64,000 bases of DNA from Acidobacteria bacterium AB60 (GTDB lineage: Bacteria; Acidobacteriota; Terriglobia; Terriglobales; Acidobacteriaceae). Numbering within the stretch: position 1 is the first letter of the stretch; each line of letters begins with the position of its first letter. This document shows, piece after piece, positions 9,175-17,879 of the stretch. Position numbers and translations under genes: made by a program. Under the pieces are notes generated by a model. It worked only from the letters and a program-made list of their open reading frames with translations. It ran no database searches and was not told the origin of the DNA. Where the stretch lies: the NCBI GenBank assembly GCA_008682415.1, contig VANK01000002.1, forward strand, positions 62,001 to 126,000. The letters are read 5' to 3'.

Positions 9175-9762
9175 TTACTTCGCGCTCGCCGGCGGCACAA
9201 TGCCGTTCATGCGCAGGTATTCCACCATCTGGCCGTAATGGTCGAACCCGTGAGCGGCGGCAAAACCGGCGATCGTCGTTCTCGTCGTGAGCCCGTCAAC
9301 CGGCTTCACAGACACAAACGCATTCTCCGGCGTGATCGTCGCGATCGCCTTGTGCGCATACACAAACGATCCCTCCAGCGCAGCCACCGCTTCGTCCTTC
9401 GTGGTGATGGACCCGATCGCCTTCAAATCCCGGTCCGGCTTGATGCCGCTCCAGCCGAAAAAGAAGTAATTCGCCTCCGCCAGGTGCGTCACCTGCCCCA
9501 CAAAGGTCCGAACCTTATCGAACTCCGTGGTCTGGCCCGCCGCAAAGATCCCCTGCGCCGGCGCAAAGCTGTACTTCTCCGCAGGCATCGCCTTGGCCGC
9601 CCCCACAACCTCCGATTCCATCATGGAGAGCAAACCATCCATCGCTTTTGCAGGGTCTTCCTTCGCGCCCACCGCCGGGGGAGATCCGCTCATCTGCCCC
9701 CGCATCTCCACACCGCTCATCGAGAGCACCGCAACCGCAAGAACCAGAGTGCCAATGCGCAT
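9175..9762 (-). CDS. DinB-family protein with signal peptide
   Basis: The 195-aa protein starts with a signal peptide (MRIGTLVLAVAVLSMSGVEMRGQ) and continues with a DinB/YfiT four-helix bundle: MMESEVVGAAKAMPAEKYSFAP, FVGQVTHLAEANYFFFG and the late AAHGFDHYGQMVEYLRMNG helix, whose His residues with the earlier THLA His form the expected metal triad. Members are putative metal-dependent thiol-linked enzymes. An exported DinB is common in Acidobacteria as far as I recall. The specific substrate is unknown. Confidence 0.85.
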   Translation of the reverse strand: MRIGTLVLAVAVLSMSGVEMRGQMSGSPPAVGAKEDPAKAMDGLLSMMESEVVGAAKAMPAEKYSFAPAQGIFAAGQTTEFDKVRTFVGQVTHLAEANYFFFGWSGIKPDRDLKAIGSITTKDEAVAALEGSFVYAHKAIATITPENAFVSVKPVDGLTTRTTIAGFAAAHGFDHYGQMVEYLRMNGIVPPASAK

Positions 9763-9858
9763 CGTTTTTCCTCGATCGAAGTTTGATTCAAAAACGACTC
9801 CATCCTAGCAGCCCCTCGGCTTCCCTTGCCTCTCCCCCTCTGCAGTACCATCGTCTCC

Positions 9859-11607
9859 ATGAAGCAAGTCGCTGCTCTTCTCGCCCTCGGAGCCTCCATG
9901 ACCGCCAGCGCCGCCAATGCTCCCGCCACCCCCAAAGAGCAGTTCCTCAAACTCGCCGATGCCTACTTCGACCAGCTCTACTTCCCCTGCAATCCCACCC
10001 TGGGCACCTTCGTCGGATACCACCAGTACGACGCCCAGCTCGAAGACTTCTCCCGCAAGGCCATTGACGCCCAGGTCGCCGGGCTCAAAGACTTCGAAGC
10101 CCGCGTCTCCGCCATCCCCGCGGCCCCCCTCGGACCCTCCACCGGCGCCGATCGCGAGCTCGTCCTCGCCAGCATCCGCTCCACCCTCCTCACCCTCGAA
10201 ACCATCCGCCCCTGGGAGAAAAATCCCGACACCTACTCCAGCGGCATCACCAACTCCGCCTTCGTCATCATGGAGCGTAAATTCGCCTCCCCCGACGACC
10301 GCCTCCGCTCCCTCATCGCCCGCGAAAAGCTCATGCCCTCCCGCCTCCAGCAGGCCCGCGCCAATCTCAAAAACCCGCCCCGCATCTATACCCAGATCGC
10401 CATCGACCAGCTCCCCGGCAACATCAGCTTCTTCCAGCACGACCTCCCCCTCGCCTTCGCCGACGCCAAAGACCCCGCCCTCGTCGCCGACTTCGCCAAC
10501 ACCAACGCCGCCGTCATCGCCGCCCTCAACGATTACCTCGCCTGGCTCAAGTCCGATCTGCTTCCCCAGTCCAACGGCGACTTCCGCATCGGCGCCGACG
10601 CCTTCTCCAAAAAACTCCTCTACGAGGAGATGGTCGACCTCCCCCTCGACCGCCTCCTCGCAATCGGCCGCGCCAATCTCCGCGAAAACCAGCAGCGCTT
10701 CATTGCCCTCGCCAAAAAGCTCGAGCCCAACAAGGACCCCAAGGACGTCCTCCTCCAACTCGGCGCCAATCACCCCGCGCCAGACCAGCTCCTGGCCACC
10801 TTCCGCGCTACCTTCGACAGCCTCATCGGCTTCATCAACTCCCACCACATCGTCACCATCCCCTCCACCGTCCGCCCCATCCTCGAAGAGACCCCGCCCT
10901 TCATGCGCGCCACCACCTTCGCCTCCATGGACACGCCCGGCCCCTTCGAAAAACACGCCACCGAGGCCTACTTCAACGTCACCCTCCCCGACCCCAAGAT
11001 GACCCCCGCCGAGGTCGAGGACTACATGCATGCCTTCAACATCGGCACCGTCATCTCCACCGCCGTCCATGAAACCTATCCCGGACACTACGTGCAGTTC
11101 CTCTGGGTCCCGCAGGCCCCCAGCCGCGTCCGCAAGCTCCTCGGCGCCAACACCAACGCAGAAGGCTGGGCCCACTACTGCGAGCAGATGATGCTCGATG
11201 AGGGCTACGGCCAACCCGGATCCGGTGCCAAAGACCAGCACGAAGCCAGCCTTCTCCGCCTCGGCCAGCTCCAGGACGCCCTCCTCCGCGACGCCCGCTT
11301 CATCGTCGGCATCCAGATGCACACCGGTGCCATGACCTACGACCAGGCCATCGACTTCTTCCAGAAAGAGGGCTATCAGTCCAAAGAAACGGCGATCGTC
11401 GAAACCAAGCGCGGCACCAGCGATCCCACCTACCTCTACTACACCCTCGGCAAGCTCCAGATCCTCAAGCTCCGCGAAGACCTCAAAAAGAAACAGGGCG
11501 CCGCCTTCAGCCTGGAGAAGTTCCACAACGACTTCCTCCGCCAGGGCTTCCCCCCCATCAAAATCATCCGCGAAGCCATGCTCGGCGACACCTCCCCCAC
11601 CCTCTAA
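9859..11607 (+). CDS. DUF885-family secreted metalloprotease-like protein
   Basis: The 582-aa protein has a signal peptide (MKQVAALLALGASMTASA) and the DUF885 hallmark HETYPGHY at about residues 412-419, with a downstream NAEGWAHYCEQMM segment; together these resemble a zinc HExxH-like site. Length is normal for the family. I chose the ATG at 9859, which begins the signal peptide, over 9826. It stands alone, followed by a repeat-filled gap. Peptidase activity is inferred from the family and not proven. Confidence 0.88.
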   Translation: MKQVAALLALGASMTASAANAPATPKEQFLKLADAYFDQLYFPCNPTLGTFVGYHQYDAQLEDFSRKAIDAQVAGLKDFEARVSAIPAAPLGPSTGADRELVLASIRSTLLTLETIRPWEKNPDTYSSGITNSAFVIMERKFASPDDRLRSLIAREKLMPSRLQQARANLKNPPRIYTQIAIDQLPGNISFFQHDLPLAFADAKDPALVADFANTNAAVIAALNDYLAWLKSDLLPQSNGDFRIGADAFSKKLLYEEMVDLPLDRLLAIGRANLRENQQRFIALAKKLEPNKDPKDVLLQLGANHPAPDQLLATFRATFDSLIGFINSHHIVTIPSTVRPILEETPPFMRATTFASMDTPGPFEKHATEAYFNVTLPDPKMTPAEVEDYMHAFNIGTVISTAVHETYPGHYVQFLWVPQAPSRVRKLLGANTNAEGWAHYCEQMMLDEGYGQPGSGAKDQHEASLLRLGQLQDALLRDARFIVGIQMHTGAMTYDQAIDFFQKEGYQSKETAIVETKRGTSDPTYLYYTLGKLQILKLREDLKKKQGAAFSLEKFHNDFLRQGFPPIKIIREAMLGDTSPTL

Positions 11608-11770
11608 CCACAACGCTCCCCGCTCTCCTTCACCTTTTCACGTCTTCACTTCTTCACTTCTTCACCTTTTCACCTCTTCACTTCCTCACGTCTTCACTCG
11701 TTCACTTCTTCACTTTTTCACGGCACCCCCGCTATCACTCCGCCAGCAGCATCTAACCCAGCACCGGCGC

Positions 11771-11805
11771 TGTCCACTGTCCACTGTTCACTGTTCACTG
11801 TCCCC
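11771..11805. repeat. Heptanucleotide tract upstream of galU
   Basis: Five 7-bp units TGTCCAC, TGTCCAC, TGTTCAC, TGTTCAC, TGTCCCC end 10 bp before the galU ATG. The preceding 11632-11720 segment is a related degenerate run of CTTCAC-type units. Nothing coding is seen in 11608-11815. Confidence 0.85.
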
Positions 11806-11815
11806 TGAGGAACTC

Positions 11816-12691
11816 ATGACCCAGCCCGTCCGCACCGCCGTCTTCCCCGCCGGAGGCCTCGGCACCCGCTTTCTGCCCGCCACCAAAGTTGTGCCCAAAG
11901 AGATGCTCGCCCTCGTCGACAAGCCCATCATCCAGTACGGCGTCGAAGAGTGCCTCGCCTCCGGCATCGAGCACATCATCTTCGTGACCGGCCGCGGCAA
12001 GTCCGCCATGGAAGACCACTTCGACTTCAGCCCCGAGCTCGATGCCACCCTCGAACGCCGTGGCAAGAAAGAGCTCCTCGACGTCTCCCGACGCGTCGCC
12101 ACCATGGCCCGCATCAGCTACGTCCGCCAGAAGGAACCCCTCGGCCTCGGCCACGCCGTCCTCTGCGCCAAACAACTGGTCGGCAATGAGCCCTTCGCCG
12201 TCGTGCTCCCCGACGATGTCATCGAAGCCCCCCGCCCCTGCATCGCACAGATGATCGACGTCTTCAGCCAGCACGGCGGCTCCGTCCTCGCCACCATGAC
12301 CATCGAAGGCCCCGCCATCAGCGCCTATGGCGTGCTGGCAGGTTCAGCAGATTCGGCCAACCCCCGCCTCTACAACTGCACCGGCATGGTCGAAAAACCC
12401 AAACTCGCAGACGCTCCGTCCAAGCAGGCCATCATCGGCCGCTACATCCTCACGCCGCGCGTCTTCGAACTCCTCGAGACCACCAAACCCGGCGCCGGTG
12501 GCGAGATCCAGCTCACCGACGGCATCCTCGCCCTTCTCCAGCACGAAAAGGTCTACGGCTACACCTTCGAAGGCAAACGCTACGACGCCGGCGACAAGTT
12601 CGGCATGCTGCAAGCCACAGTAGAGTTCGCCCTCAACCGCCCCGAGTTCGCAGACAAATTCCGCGCCTACCTGAAGTCCCTGCCGCTCTGA
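11816..12691 (+). CDS. galU: UTP-glucose-1-phosphate uridylyltransferase
   Basis: Makes UDP-glucose from UTP and glucose-1-phosphate for envelope polysaccharides and glycolipids. The 291-aa protein opens with the nucleotidyltransferase motif FPAGGLGTRFLPATKVVPKEM and has VDKPIIQYGVEE, VLPDDVIE and GGEIQLTDGI in order, as in bacterial GalU. Length is normal. A GAGGA Shine-Dalgarno at 11807-11811 fixes the start. It is preceded by a heptamer tract and followed 59 bp later by apaG. Confidence 0.95.
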   Translation: MTQPVRTAVFPAGGLGTRFLPATKVVPKEMLALVDKPIIQYGVEECLASGIEHIIFVTGRGKSAMEDHFDFSPELDATLERRGKKELLDVSRRVATMARISYVRQKEPLGLGHAVLCAKQLVGNEPFAVVLPDDVIEAPRPCIAQMIDVFSQHGGSVLATMTIEGPAISAYGVLAGSADSANPRLYNCTGMVEKPKLADAPSKQAIIGRYILTPRVFELLETTKPGAGGEIQLTDGILALLQHEKVYGYTFEGKRYDAGDKFGMLQATVEFALNRPEFADKFRAYLKSLPL

Positions 12692-12750
12692 CCGCATCCC
12701 GCGGTGTGGCACGGCCGCCCCACGCCGCGTGCTTCCACTAAACTTCTTCC

Positions 12751-13158
12751 ATGACGAATAGGACATCATATACGGCAAACACCCGCGGTATCGCGGTGAG
12801 CGTTGAGCCAACCTACCTTGAAGAGCGATCCTCTCCCGAGATTTCGGAGTATGTCTGGGCGTATCGGGTAGTCATCGAAAATCAGGGACGGGAGACCGTC
12901 CAGCTCTTGAGCCGCCACTGGATGATTTCGAACTCCCGCGGCGAATTGACCGAGGTCAAGGGACCCGGTGTTGTCGGGAACCAGCCCATCCTCAAGCCGG
13001 GCGAAAGCTTTGAATACACCAGCGGCGCGCCTCTCGACACGCCCTCCGGAATGATGGGCGGCGCGTACCAGATGGAGGCAGAAAGCGGAGAACGCTTCGA
13101 CATCGAGATCCCGACGTTCTCCCTCGATCGCCCCAATCAAGGCGCAGTCCTCAATTAG
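12751..13158 (+). CDS. apaG: ApaG domain protein
   Basis: The 135-aa protein is a full-length ApaG fold, an immunoglobulin-like beta sandwich linked genetically to Co/Mg efflux and Ap4A metabolism. Visible family features are EYVWAYRVVIENQGRETVQLLSRHW, the GPGVVGNQPILKPGESFEYTSG segment and the closing MGGAYQME strand. Base composition is a little lower in GC than neighbours. It is the last gene before the long repeat array. Confidence 0.93.
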   Translation: MTNRTSYTANTRGIAVSVEPTYLEERSSPEISEYVWAYRVVIENQGRETVQLLSRHWMISNSRGELTEVKGPGVVGNQPILKPGESFEYTSGAPLDTPSGMMGGAYQMEAESGERFDIEIPTFSLDRPNQGAVLN

Positions 13159-13198
13159 CAAAGTATCGCGCGAGAACCACCGTGCACCTTCGTGGCCG

Positions 13199-13620
13199 GT
13201 TCCTGCTCCACCCCACCGGCACCATCCTCCGTTCCACCACAGAAGTGTCATGCCGAGCACAGCGAAGGACCCGCGGTTGCTCTTGCTTTTGCTCTCTCAT
13301 GACCAGCCACAACAGCTCCGTGCCCCGTCCTTGCGAGAGGCCTCTGGTCGCAAGGGCGGGAAACCACGAAAGCCGGTTCCTGCTCCACCCCACCGGCACC
13401 ACCCTCCGTTCCACCACAGAAGTGTCATGCCCAGCGCAGCGAAGGACCCGCGGTCGCTCTTGCTTTTGCTCTCTCATGACCAGCCACAACAGCTCCGTGC
13501 CCCGTCCTTGCGAGAGGCCTCTGGTCGCAAGGGCGGGAAACCACGAAAGCCGATTCCTGCTCCACCCCACCGGCGCCATCCTCCGTTCCACCACACAAGT
13601 GTCATGCCGAGCGCAGCGAA
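13199..13620. repeat. Tandem 176-177-bp repeat containing the GTGCCCCGTCCTTGCG hairpin
   Basis: A unit starting GGTTCCTGCTCCACCCCACCGG begins at 13199 and 13375, and a partial third copy at 13552. Copies are nearly identical. Each full unit contains a hairpin element (13320-13363 and 13497-13540) of the same family as those at 9027 and 9114, with a different loop, and a tract CAGCGAAGGACCCGCGGT. No convincing gene lies here; the open frames are repeat translations. Confidence 0.85.
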
Positions 13621-13626
13621 GGACCC

Positions 13627-14010
13627 ACAGCCGTGTCATTCCGCAGCAGCGCGGAGCGGTGCGGAGGAATCCGCAGTTCTCCCACAGCTGTGTCATTCCG
13701 CAGCAGCGCGGAGCGGTGCGGAGGAATTCGTGGTTCTCCCACAGCCGTGTCATTCCGCAGCAGCGCGGAGCGGTGCGGAGGAATCCGCAGTTCTCCCACA
13801 GCGGTGTCATTCCGCACCAGCGCGGAGCGGTGCGGAGGAATCCGCAGTTCTCCCACAGCGGCGTCATTCCGCAGCAGCGCGGAGCGGTGCGGAGGAATCC
13901 CTGGTTCTCCTACAGCCGTGTCATTCCGCAGCAGCGCGGAGCAAGACCGCAGTTCTCCCACAGCCGTGTCATTCCGCAGCAGCGCGGAGCGGTGCGGAGG
14001 AATCCGCAGT
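13627..14010. repeat. 57-bp REP-like tandem array, seven copies
   Basis: GTGTCATTCCGCAGCAGCGC starts at 13633, 13690, 13747, 13804, 13861, 13918 and 13966, giving period 57 bp except one copy shortened by 9 bp. Each unit carries an imperfect palindrome ATTCCGCA...TGCGGAGGAAT, typical of REP-type elements. Because 57 is divisible by 3, several frames stay open by chance. Confidence 0.88.
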
Positions 14011-14476
14011 TGCTTTTGCTTTTGTTCTTTGCGGCGCCCAGTACGGCCGTGTCCCATCCAAGCTTCACTCGGGCGAGATTGGAAAACCGCCCCGCGCTCG
14101 TGCACCCCGCCTCGTGTTCCTGAGCGCAGCAACCCGAGCCCGGGAGTGGGGCGCCCCAGGTCTCAATCTTGAGACCAGTTCGCTCTCCCACCGCACTCTC
14201 ATCCCGTAGCAGTGGTCTCTCACTGAACAGCCACACGCCGGCCCACCCTCCCCTGAGCGCTGTCATCCCGCGGCGAAACGAAGGGGCATACCGGAAACTT
14301 GCCAAAGAGCTCGACAGCCGATTCGAGCAAGACCGCAGTTCTCCCACAGCCGTGTCATTCCGCAGCAGCGCGGAGCGGTGCGGAGGAATCCGCAGTTGCT
14401 CTTGCTTTTGTTCTTTGCGGCGCCCAGTACGGCCGTGTCCCATCCAAGCTTCACTCGGGCGAGATTGGAAAACCGC
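13941..14476. repeat. 150-bp direct duplication
   Basis: Positions 13941-14090 and 14327-14476 are the same sequence with about one mismatch, offset 386 bp. The copy includes one full REP-like unit and the flank GCGGCGCCCAGTACGGCCG up to GATTGGAAAACCGC. The 236 bp between the copies hold no gene that I can support. Confidence 0.85.
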
Positions 14477-14733
14477 ACCCCGCTCGTGTTCCCGAGCGCA
14501 GCGACCCGAGCCCGAGGGTGGGGCCCCTGAAGGACGTTCTTTCGACGAATCTGACCAATGGCGGGAGACGGGTTCTTCAAGCCCCTGGAATTGTCCCGCT
14601 TGACGAGTTCTCTGGAACCGACTCCGCCATCGCCAATCAGGAGAAGGGATTTCAACTCCGAGCGCGTCATCCCAATCGAATCATTGTTTTCACCCATCAA
14701 CTCTTCGCGCACCGCTCCCCCTTCGCCCCTCAG

Positions 14734-14773
14734 TCCCTATTCCCTATTCCCTATTCCCTATTCCCTATTCCCT
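14734..14773. repeat. Heptanucleotide tract TCCCTAT
   Basis: Five perfect TCCCTAT units and a partial sixth end 24 bp before the ATG of the thioredoxin-fold gene. Confidence 0.9.
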
Positions 14774-14797
14774 CATAATGTTCCTTGGAGGAACTCC

Positions 14798-15349
14798 ATG
14801 GCCCTCACCGAATCCACCATGCTCGAGCTCGGCACCACCGCACCTGACTTCTCCCTCCCCGACGTCGTCTCCGGCAACACCGTCAGCTTCCGCGATCTCA
14901 CCGGCAAGCCCCTGCTCGTCCTCTTCCTCTGCACCCACTGCCCCTACGTCAAGCACATCGAAAAGGGCATCGCCCAGCTCGGGAAGGACTACGCCTCCAA
15001 GCCCCTCCACATCGTCGCCATCAGCTCCAACGACGCCGACAACTACCCCGATGACAGCCCCGCCGGCCTCCGCGCCCAGGCCCAGCGCCTCGGCTTCACC
15101 TTCCCCTACCTCTACGATGAGACCCAGCAGGTCGCCCGCACCTACCACGCCGCCTGCACCCCCGATATCTACCTCTTTGATAAGGACCACCGCCTCGCCT
15201 ACCGCGGCCAGTTCGACGCCAGCCGCCCCGGCAACAACGTCCCCGTCACCGGCTCCGACCTGCGCGCCGCCCTCGACGCCGTCCTCGCCGGCAAACCCGT
15301 CCCCGCCGACCAGCGCCCCAGCATCGGCTGCAACATCAAATGGCGTTAG
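14798..15349 (+). CDS. Thioredoxin-fold redoxin (AhpC/TSA type)
   Basis: The 183-aa cytoplasmic protein has a peroxiredoxin/redoxin fold: GTTAPDFSLPDVVSGNTVSFRDL, the active-site-like CTHCPYVKHIE at about residues 47-57 (two Cys, CxxC), and the C-terminal PSIGCNIKW motif seen in a widespread redoxin subfamily. It is probably a thiol reductase or peroxidase of unknown partner. The start at 14798 is set by Shine-Dalgarno GGAGGA at 14787-14792; the open frame upstream is repeat sequence. Confidence 0.88.
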   Translation: MALTESTMLELGTTAPDFSLPDVVSGNTVSFRDLTGKPLLVLFLCTHCPYVKHIEKGIAQLGKDYASKPLHIVAISSNDADNYPDDSPAGLRAQAQRLGFTFPYLYDETQQVARTYHAACTPDIYLFDKDHRLAYRGQFDASRPGNNVPVTGSDLRAALDAVLAGKPVPADQRPSIGCNIKWR

Positions 15350-16232
15350 TCCACAAGTCCATCCCATCGGCGCCGGTCTCGCTGATCCCGGTGCACCTCC
15401 CATGGCTGAGCGAATCGGCGCGCCATCTGCACACCACCTGCGCCGTAGGCGCAAGGGACATGAGCCCCGCGCTTCAGCGTGGGGCGGGGTCCCGTCTCGA
15501 GGCCCGGAAGTCCCGTAGGGACGACACCCAAAACCGCACCATTCCGGCGGATCCGGTTGCCGCCCCCCCGCGCTAATCGACCCTCCGCGCCCTGCGGCCG
15601 TGGAACACGGAAACAACATTAACCCCCACAACCCACGGTCCTTGCAGGCTTGGCGGTTCCTCACTATCACACAAACAGTCCAATTTGGGTTTTTACTACA
15701 AATGCAGTATGTTTTAACCGCACCTAAATCAGTCCTGTATTCACCTTGTCTTCGCCTCGCTCGCTCCCTCTTCTCCGCCGCGTCGCTCTTCCCCTCCACG
15801 CCTCCTCCCGCCTGCCCGCTCCTGCCCCGCGCGAAATCCTGTCAAGCCCCCGCTCTGTGGAAATCGCTGCAGCCTCCAGAAAACAAAACGAAAAAACTTG
15901 AAAATAGTTTGGAGGTTAATTCTGCGAACCTGCCATACTGGTATCAGAGATCGACAAAGGCCCGCCGAAGCGGGCTTTTTGCTTTTGAGCGTCAGTTAAC
16001 GTCAACAGAGACAACTGGAAACGAGCCAAACTGGGACAGCCGCGGGGTCCGCCGGTTCCTTCCAGACCCTCAAAACACAGCACTTCTCCCGCGGAAGCCG
16101 TCGGGCCCCGACGCAGGGGTATCGGAATGCTTGCTTGGCCTCTGCGGGTGATTTAACTCACATTCAGCACCAAGTAGCCCCTAATGCGCTCATCCGGAAG
16201 GGCTTGCTCGTTTTTATTTGTGTGCGCGCGCC
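15350..16232. other. Long non-coding gap with hairpins and an AT-richer stretch
   Basis: No gene is convincing. The left part has three tight inverted repeats: GCGCC-GTA-GGCGC at 15440-15452, GCCCCGCGC-TTCA-type stem at 15464-15485, and GTCCC-GTA-GGGAC at 15510-15522. From about 15600 to 16130 the base composition becomes distinctly more A/T-rich than anywhere nearby. A terminator-like hairpin is at 15960-15980. Open frames of 60-180 codons here lack ribosome sites and recognisable motifs. Confidence 0.6.
15960..15980 (+). terminator. Rho-independent terminator-like hairpin
   Basis: GCCCGC, loop CGAA, GCGGGC, then TTTTT. No gene ends just upstream, so it may close a short untranslated transcript or be remote from its gene. 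Confidence 0.65.
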
Positions 16233-16676
16233 TCAACGCCCATACGTGAAGGAGCCGCACAGGTCGGGGGAGTTGTTCAGCGCCTCGAAGGTGAACACCG
16301 GCGGCTTGGGGTTGGAGAAGAAGGCCAGGCGCAGCTTCCGGCCCTGGACGTAAGTTGCCATCCACTCCACCTCTTCGCTGCCGCACAGGGTGTTCTTGTG
16401 CAGAAATCGCTGGTTGGCCGCGATCCCCAGGCGGTAGAGGTGCCCGGCGCCCCCGGCCTCGGCGTCGAAGGCCGCGCTCGCCTCCTCCGGCTTCAGCTCG
16501 CGGATCTGTGCGATGGGAAAGTTCACCAGCGCTATGCCGATCTTGTTTTCGGAGAAGATCACGTCGCCGGTGATGGCCTTGGCGTTGGAGCTTTCGGCCG
16601 TCCAGGCCCCCTTCTCCTGGGCGGCGAGGAGGAGCGGGCTGGCAAGCAGGAGCGCGGAAACCAGAAGAGACCTCAT
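16233..16676 (-). CDS. Hypothetical secreted protein
   Basis: The 147-aa protein begins MRSLLVSALLLASPLLLAAQE, a clear signal peptide. The mature part is beta-rich with LCGSEE and DLCGSFTYGR, giving two cysteines that may pair. I do not recognise the family. It diverges from the radical SAM gene with an 87-bp gap. Its plus-strand complement is G-rich, marking the right side of the composition switch. Confidence 0.75.
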   Translation of the reverse strand: MRSLLVSALLLASPLLLAAQEKGAWTAESSNAKAITGDVIFSENKIGIALVNFPIAQIRELKPEEASAAFDAEAGGAGHLYRLGIAANQRFLHKNTLCGSEEVEWMATYVQGRKLRLAFFSNPKPPVFTFEALNNSPDLCGSFTYGR

Positions 16677-16763
16677 GGGTTGAGGATAGCCGCTGGCGGG
16701 TTTGCCGGAAATTCATGACGGTTTTCGGCCTAAATGCGTCTGAAATGGAGGGTGAGGTGGCGC

Positions 16764-17879
16764 ATGAGCGTGGCACGGAGGTTACGGAGGCCGGGGCGGA
16801 TCTTCCGCCAGGCGCGGATGATCGCGCGGGCGATGCAGTCGCGGGGGCACCCGATCCTGGCGCACATCATCCCGGTGCGCCGCTGCAACCTGTCGTGTGG
16901 GTACTGCAACGAGTACGACAAGGTGTCGCAGCCGGTGGCAACCGAGGTGATGGCGGGGCGGATCGACCGGCTGGCGGAGCTGGGGACGGAGATCATCACC
17001 TTCAGCGGCGGGGAGCCCCTGCTGCATCCGGATCTCGATGACCTGATTCGGCGCATCCGGAGGCACGGGCGGATTGCCACGCTGATCACCAATGGCTACC
17101 TGCTGAGCGTGGAGCGGATCCGGCTGCTGAACCGAGCGGGGCTCGAGCATCTGCAGATCAGCATCGACAACGTGCAGCCCGACGAGGTCTCAAAGAAGAG
17201 CCTGAAGGTCCTGGACAAGAAGCTGGAGTGGCTGGCGGAGCATGCGGCGTTCGACGTGAGCATCAACTCGGTGGTGGGCGCGGGGGTGAAGCATCCGGAA
17301 GACGCGCTGGCGATTACGCGGCGGGCGCTGGAGTTGGGGTTCGATACGACGGTGGGAACGATCCACGACCACAAGGGGCAGCTCAAGGCACTGCCCGATG
17401 CGGATCGCGCGGTCTACGACCAGATCCAGCGGGAGCGCAAGCCGGGGATGTGGGCGTTCGCGTATGACAACCTCTTCCAGAAGAATCTGACGGCGGGGAT
17501 GGCGAACGAGTGGCAGTGCCGGGCGGGAAGCCGGTACCTCTACGTGTGCGAGGACGGGTTAGTGCACTACTGCAGCCAGCAGCGCGGATATCCCGCGATT
17601 CCGCTGGAGCGATATGGAGCCGAGGAGTTGGAGCGGGAGTACTGGACGAAGAAGGCGTGCGCGCCGTTCTGCACAGTGAGCTGCGTGCACCGGGTGGCGA
17701 TGATCGACCTGATGCGCGAGGAACCGCGGCGGGCGCTCAAGGAGTTCTTTCCGGCGGGGATGCCGGCGCCGGTTCGGATGCTCTCGAACCTCTTCCTGCC
17801 CGCGGAGACGGGCAAGCCTCAGGGGTGGGCGACGAGAGTGACGGCGGGCGCGGTGAAGAGGGTGCTGGGGATCAGGTGA
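16764..17879 (+). CDS. Radical SAM protein with C-terminal Cys-rich (SPASM-like) region
   Basis: The 371-aa protein carries the radical SAM cluster motif CNLSCGYC (CxxxCxxC), the FSGGEPLLHPD motif and an LQISIDN strand, as expected of the family. The C-terminal part has Cys in WQCRAG, YVCEDGLVHYCSQQRG and CAPFCTVSCVHR, suggesting an auxiliary Fe-S cluster as in SPASM proteins. I chose 16764 because a GGAGGGTGAGG Shine-Dalgarno precedes it; an in-frame ATG at 16734 is possible. It overlaps the convergent PAP2 gene by 61 bp. Substrate unknown. Confidence 0.85.
   Translation: MSVARRLRRPGRIFRQARMIARAMQSRGHPILAHIIPVRRCNLSCGYCNEYDKVSQPVATEVMAGRIDRLAELGTEIITFSGGEPLLHPDLDDLIRRIRRHGRIATLITNGYLLSVERIRLLNRAGLEHLQISIDNVQPDEVSKKSLKVLDKKLEWLAEHAAFDVSINSVVGAGVKHPEDALAITRRALELGFDTTVGTIHDHKGQLKALPDADRAVYDQIQRERKPGMWAFAYDNLFQKNLTAGMANEWQCRAGSRYLYVCEDGLVHYCSQQRGYPAIPLERYGAEELEREYWTKKACAPFCTVSCVHRVAMIDLMREEPRRALKEFFPAGMPAPVRMLSNLFLPAETGKPQGWATRVTAGAVKRVLGIR

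Noticed and set aside
9805-11613. Antisense 602-codon frame opposite the DUF885 gene
   Set aside because: Composition is Gly/Glu/Val-rich shadow sequence; the forward frame has signal peptide and HETYPGHY.
13627-14010. CRISPR array
   Set aside because: The 57-bp units are directly tandem with no unique spacers, and there are no cas genes in the window.
13182-14209. Long open frames of 170-320 codons in the repeat region
   Set aside because: They are translations of tandem repeats whose period is divisible by three; all frames stay open and none has a motif or ribosome site.
15600-16151. 183-codon open frame in the A/T-richer gap
   Set aside because: No ribosome site, no motif, and it crosses a terminator-like hairpin at 15960.
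15350-16232. Chromosomal replication origin
   Set aside because: No cluster of DnaA boxes and no dnaA, dnaN or gidA genes nearby; composition appears to switch back within the window.
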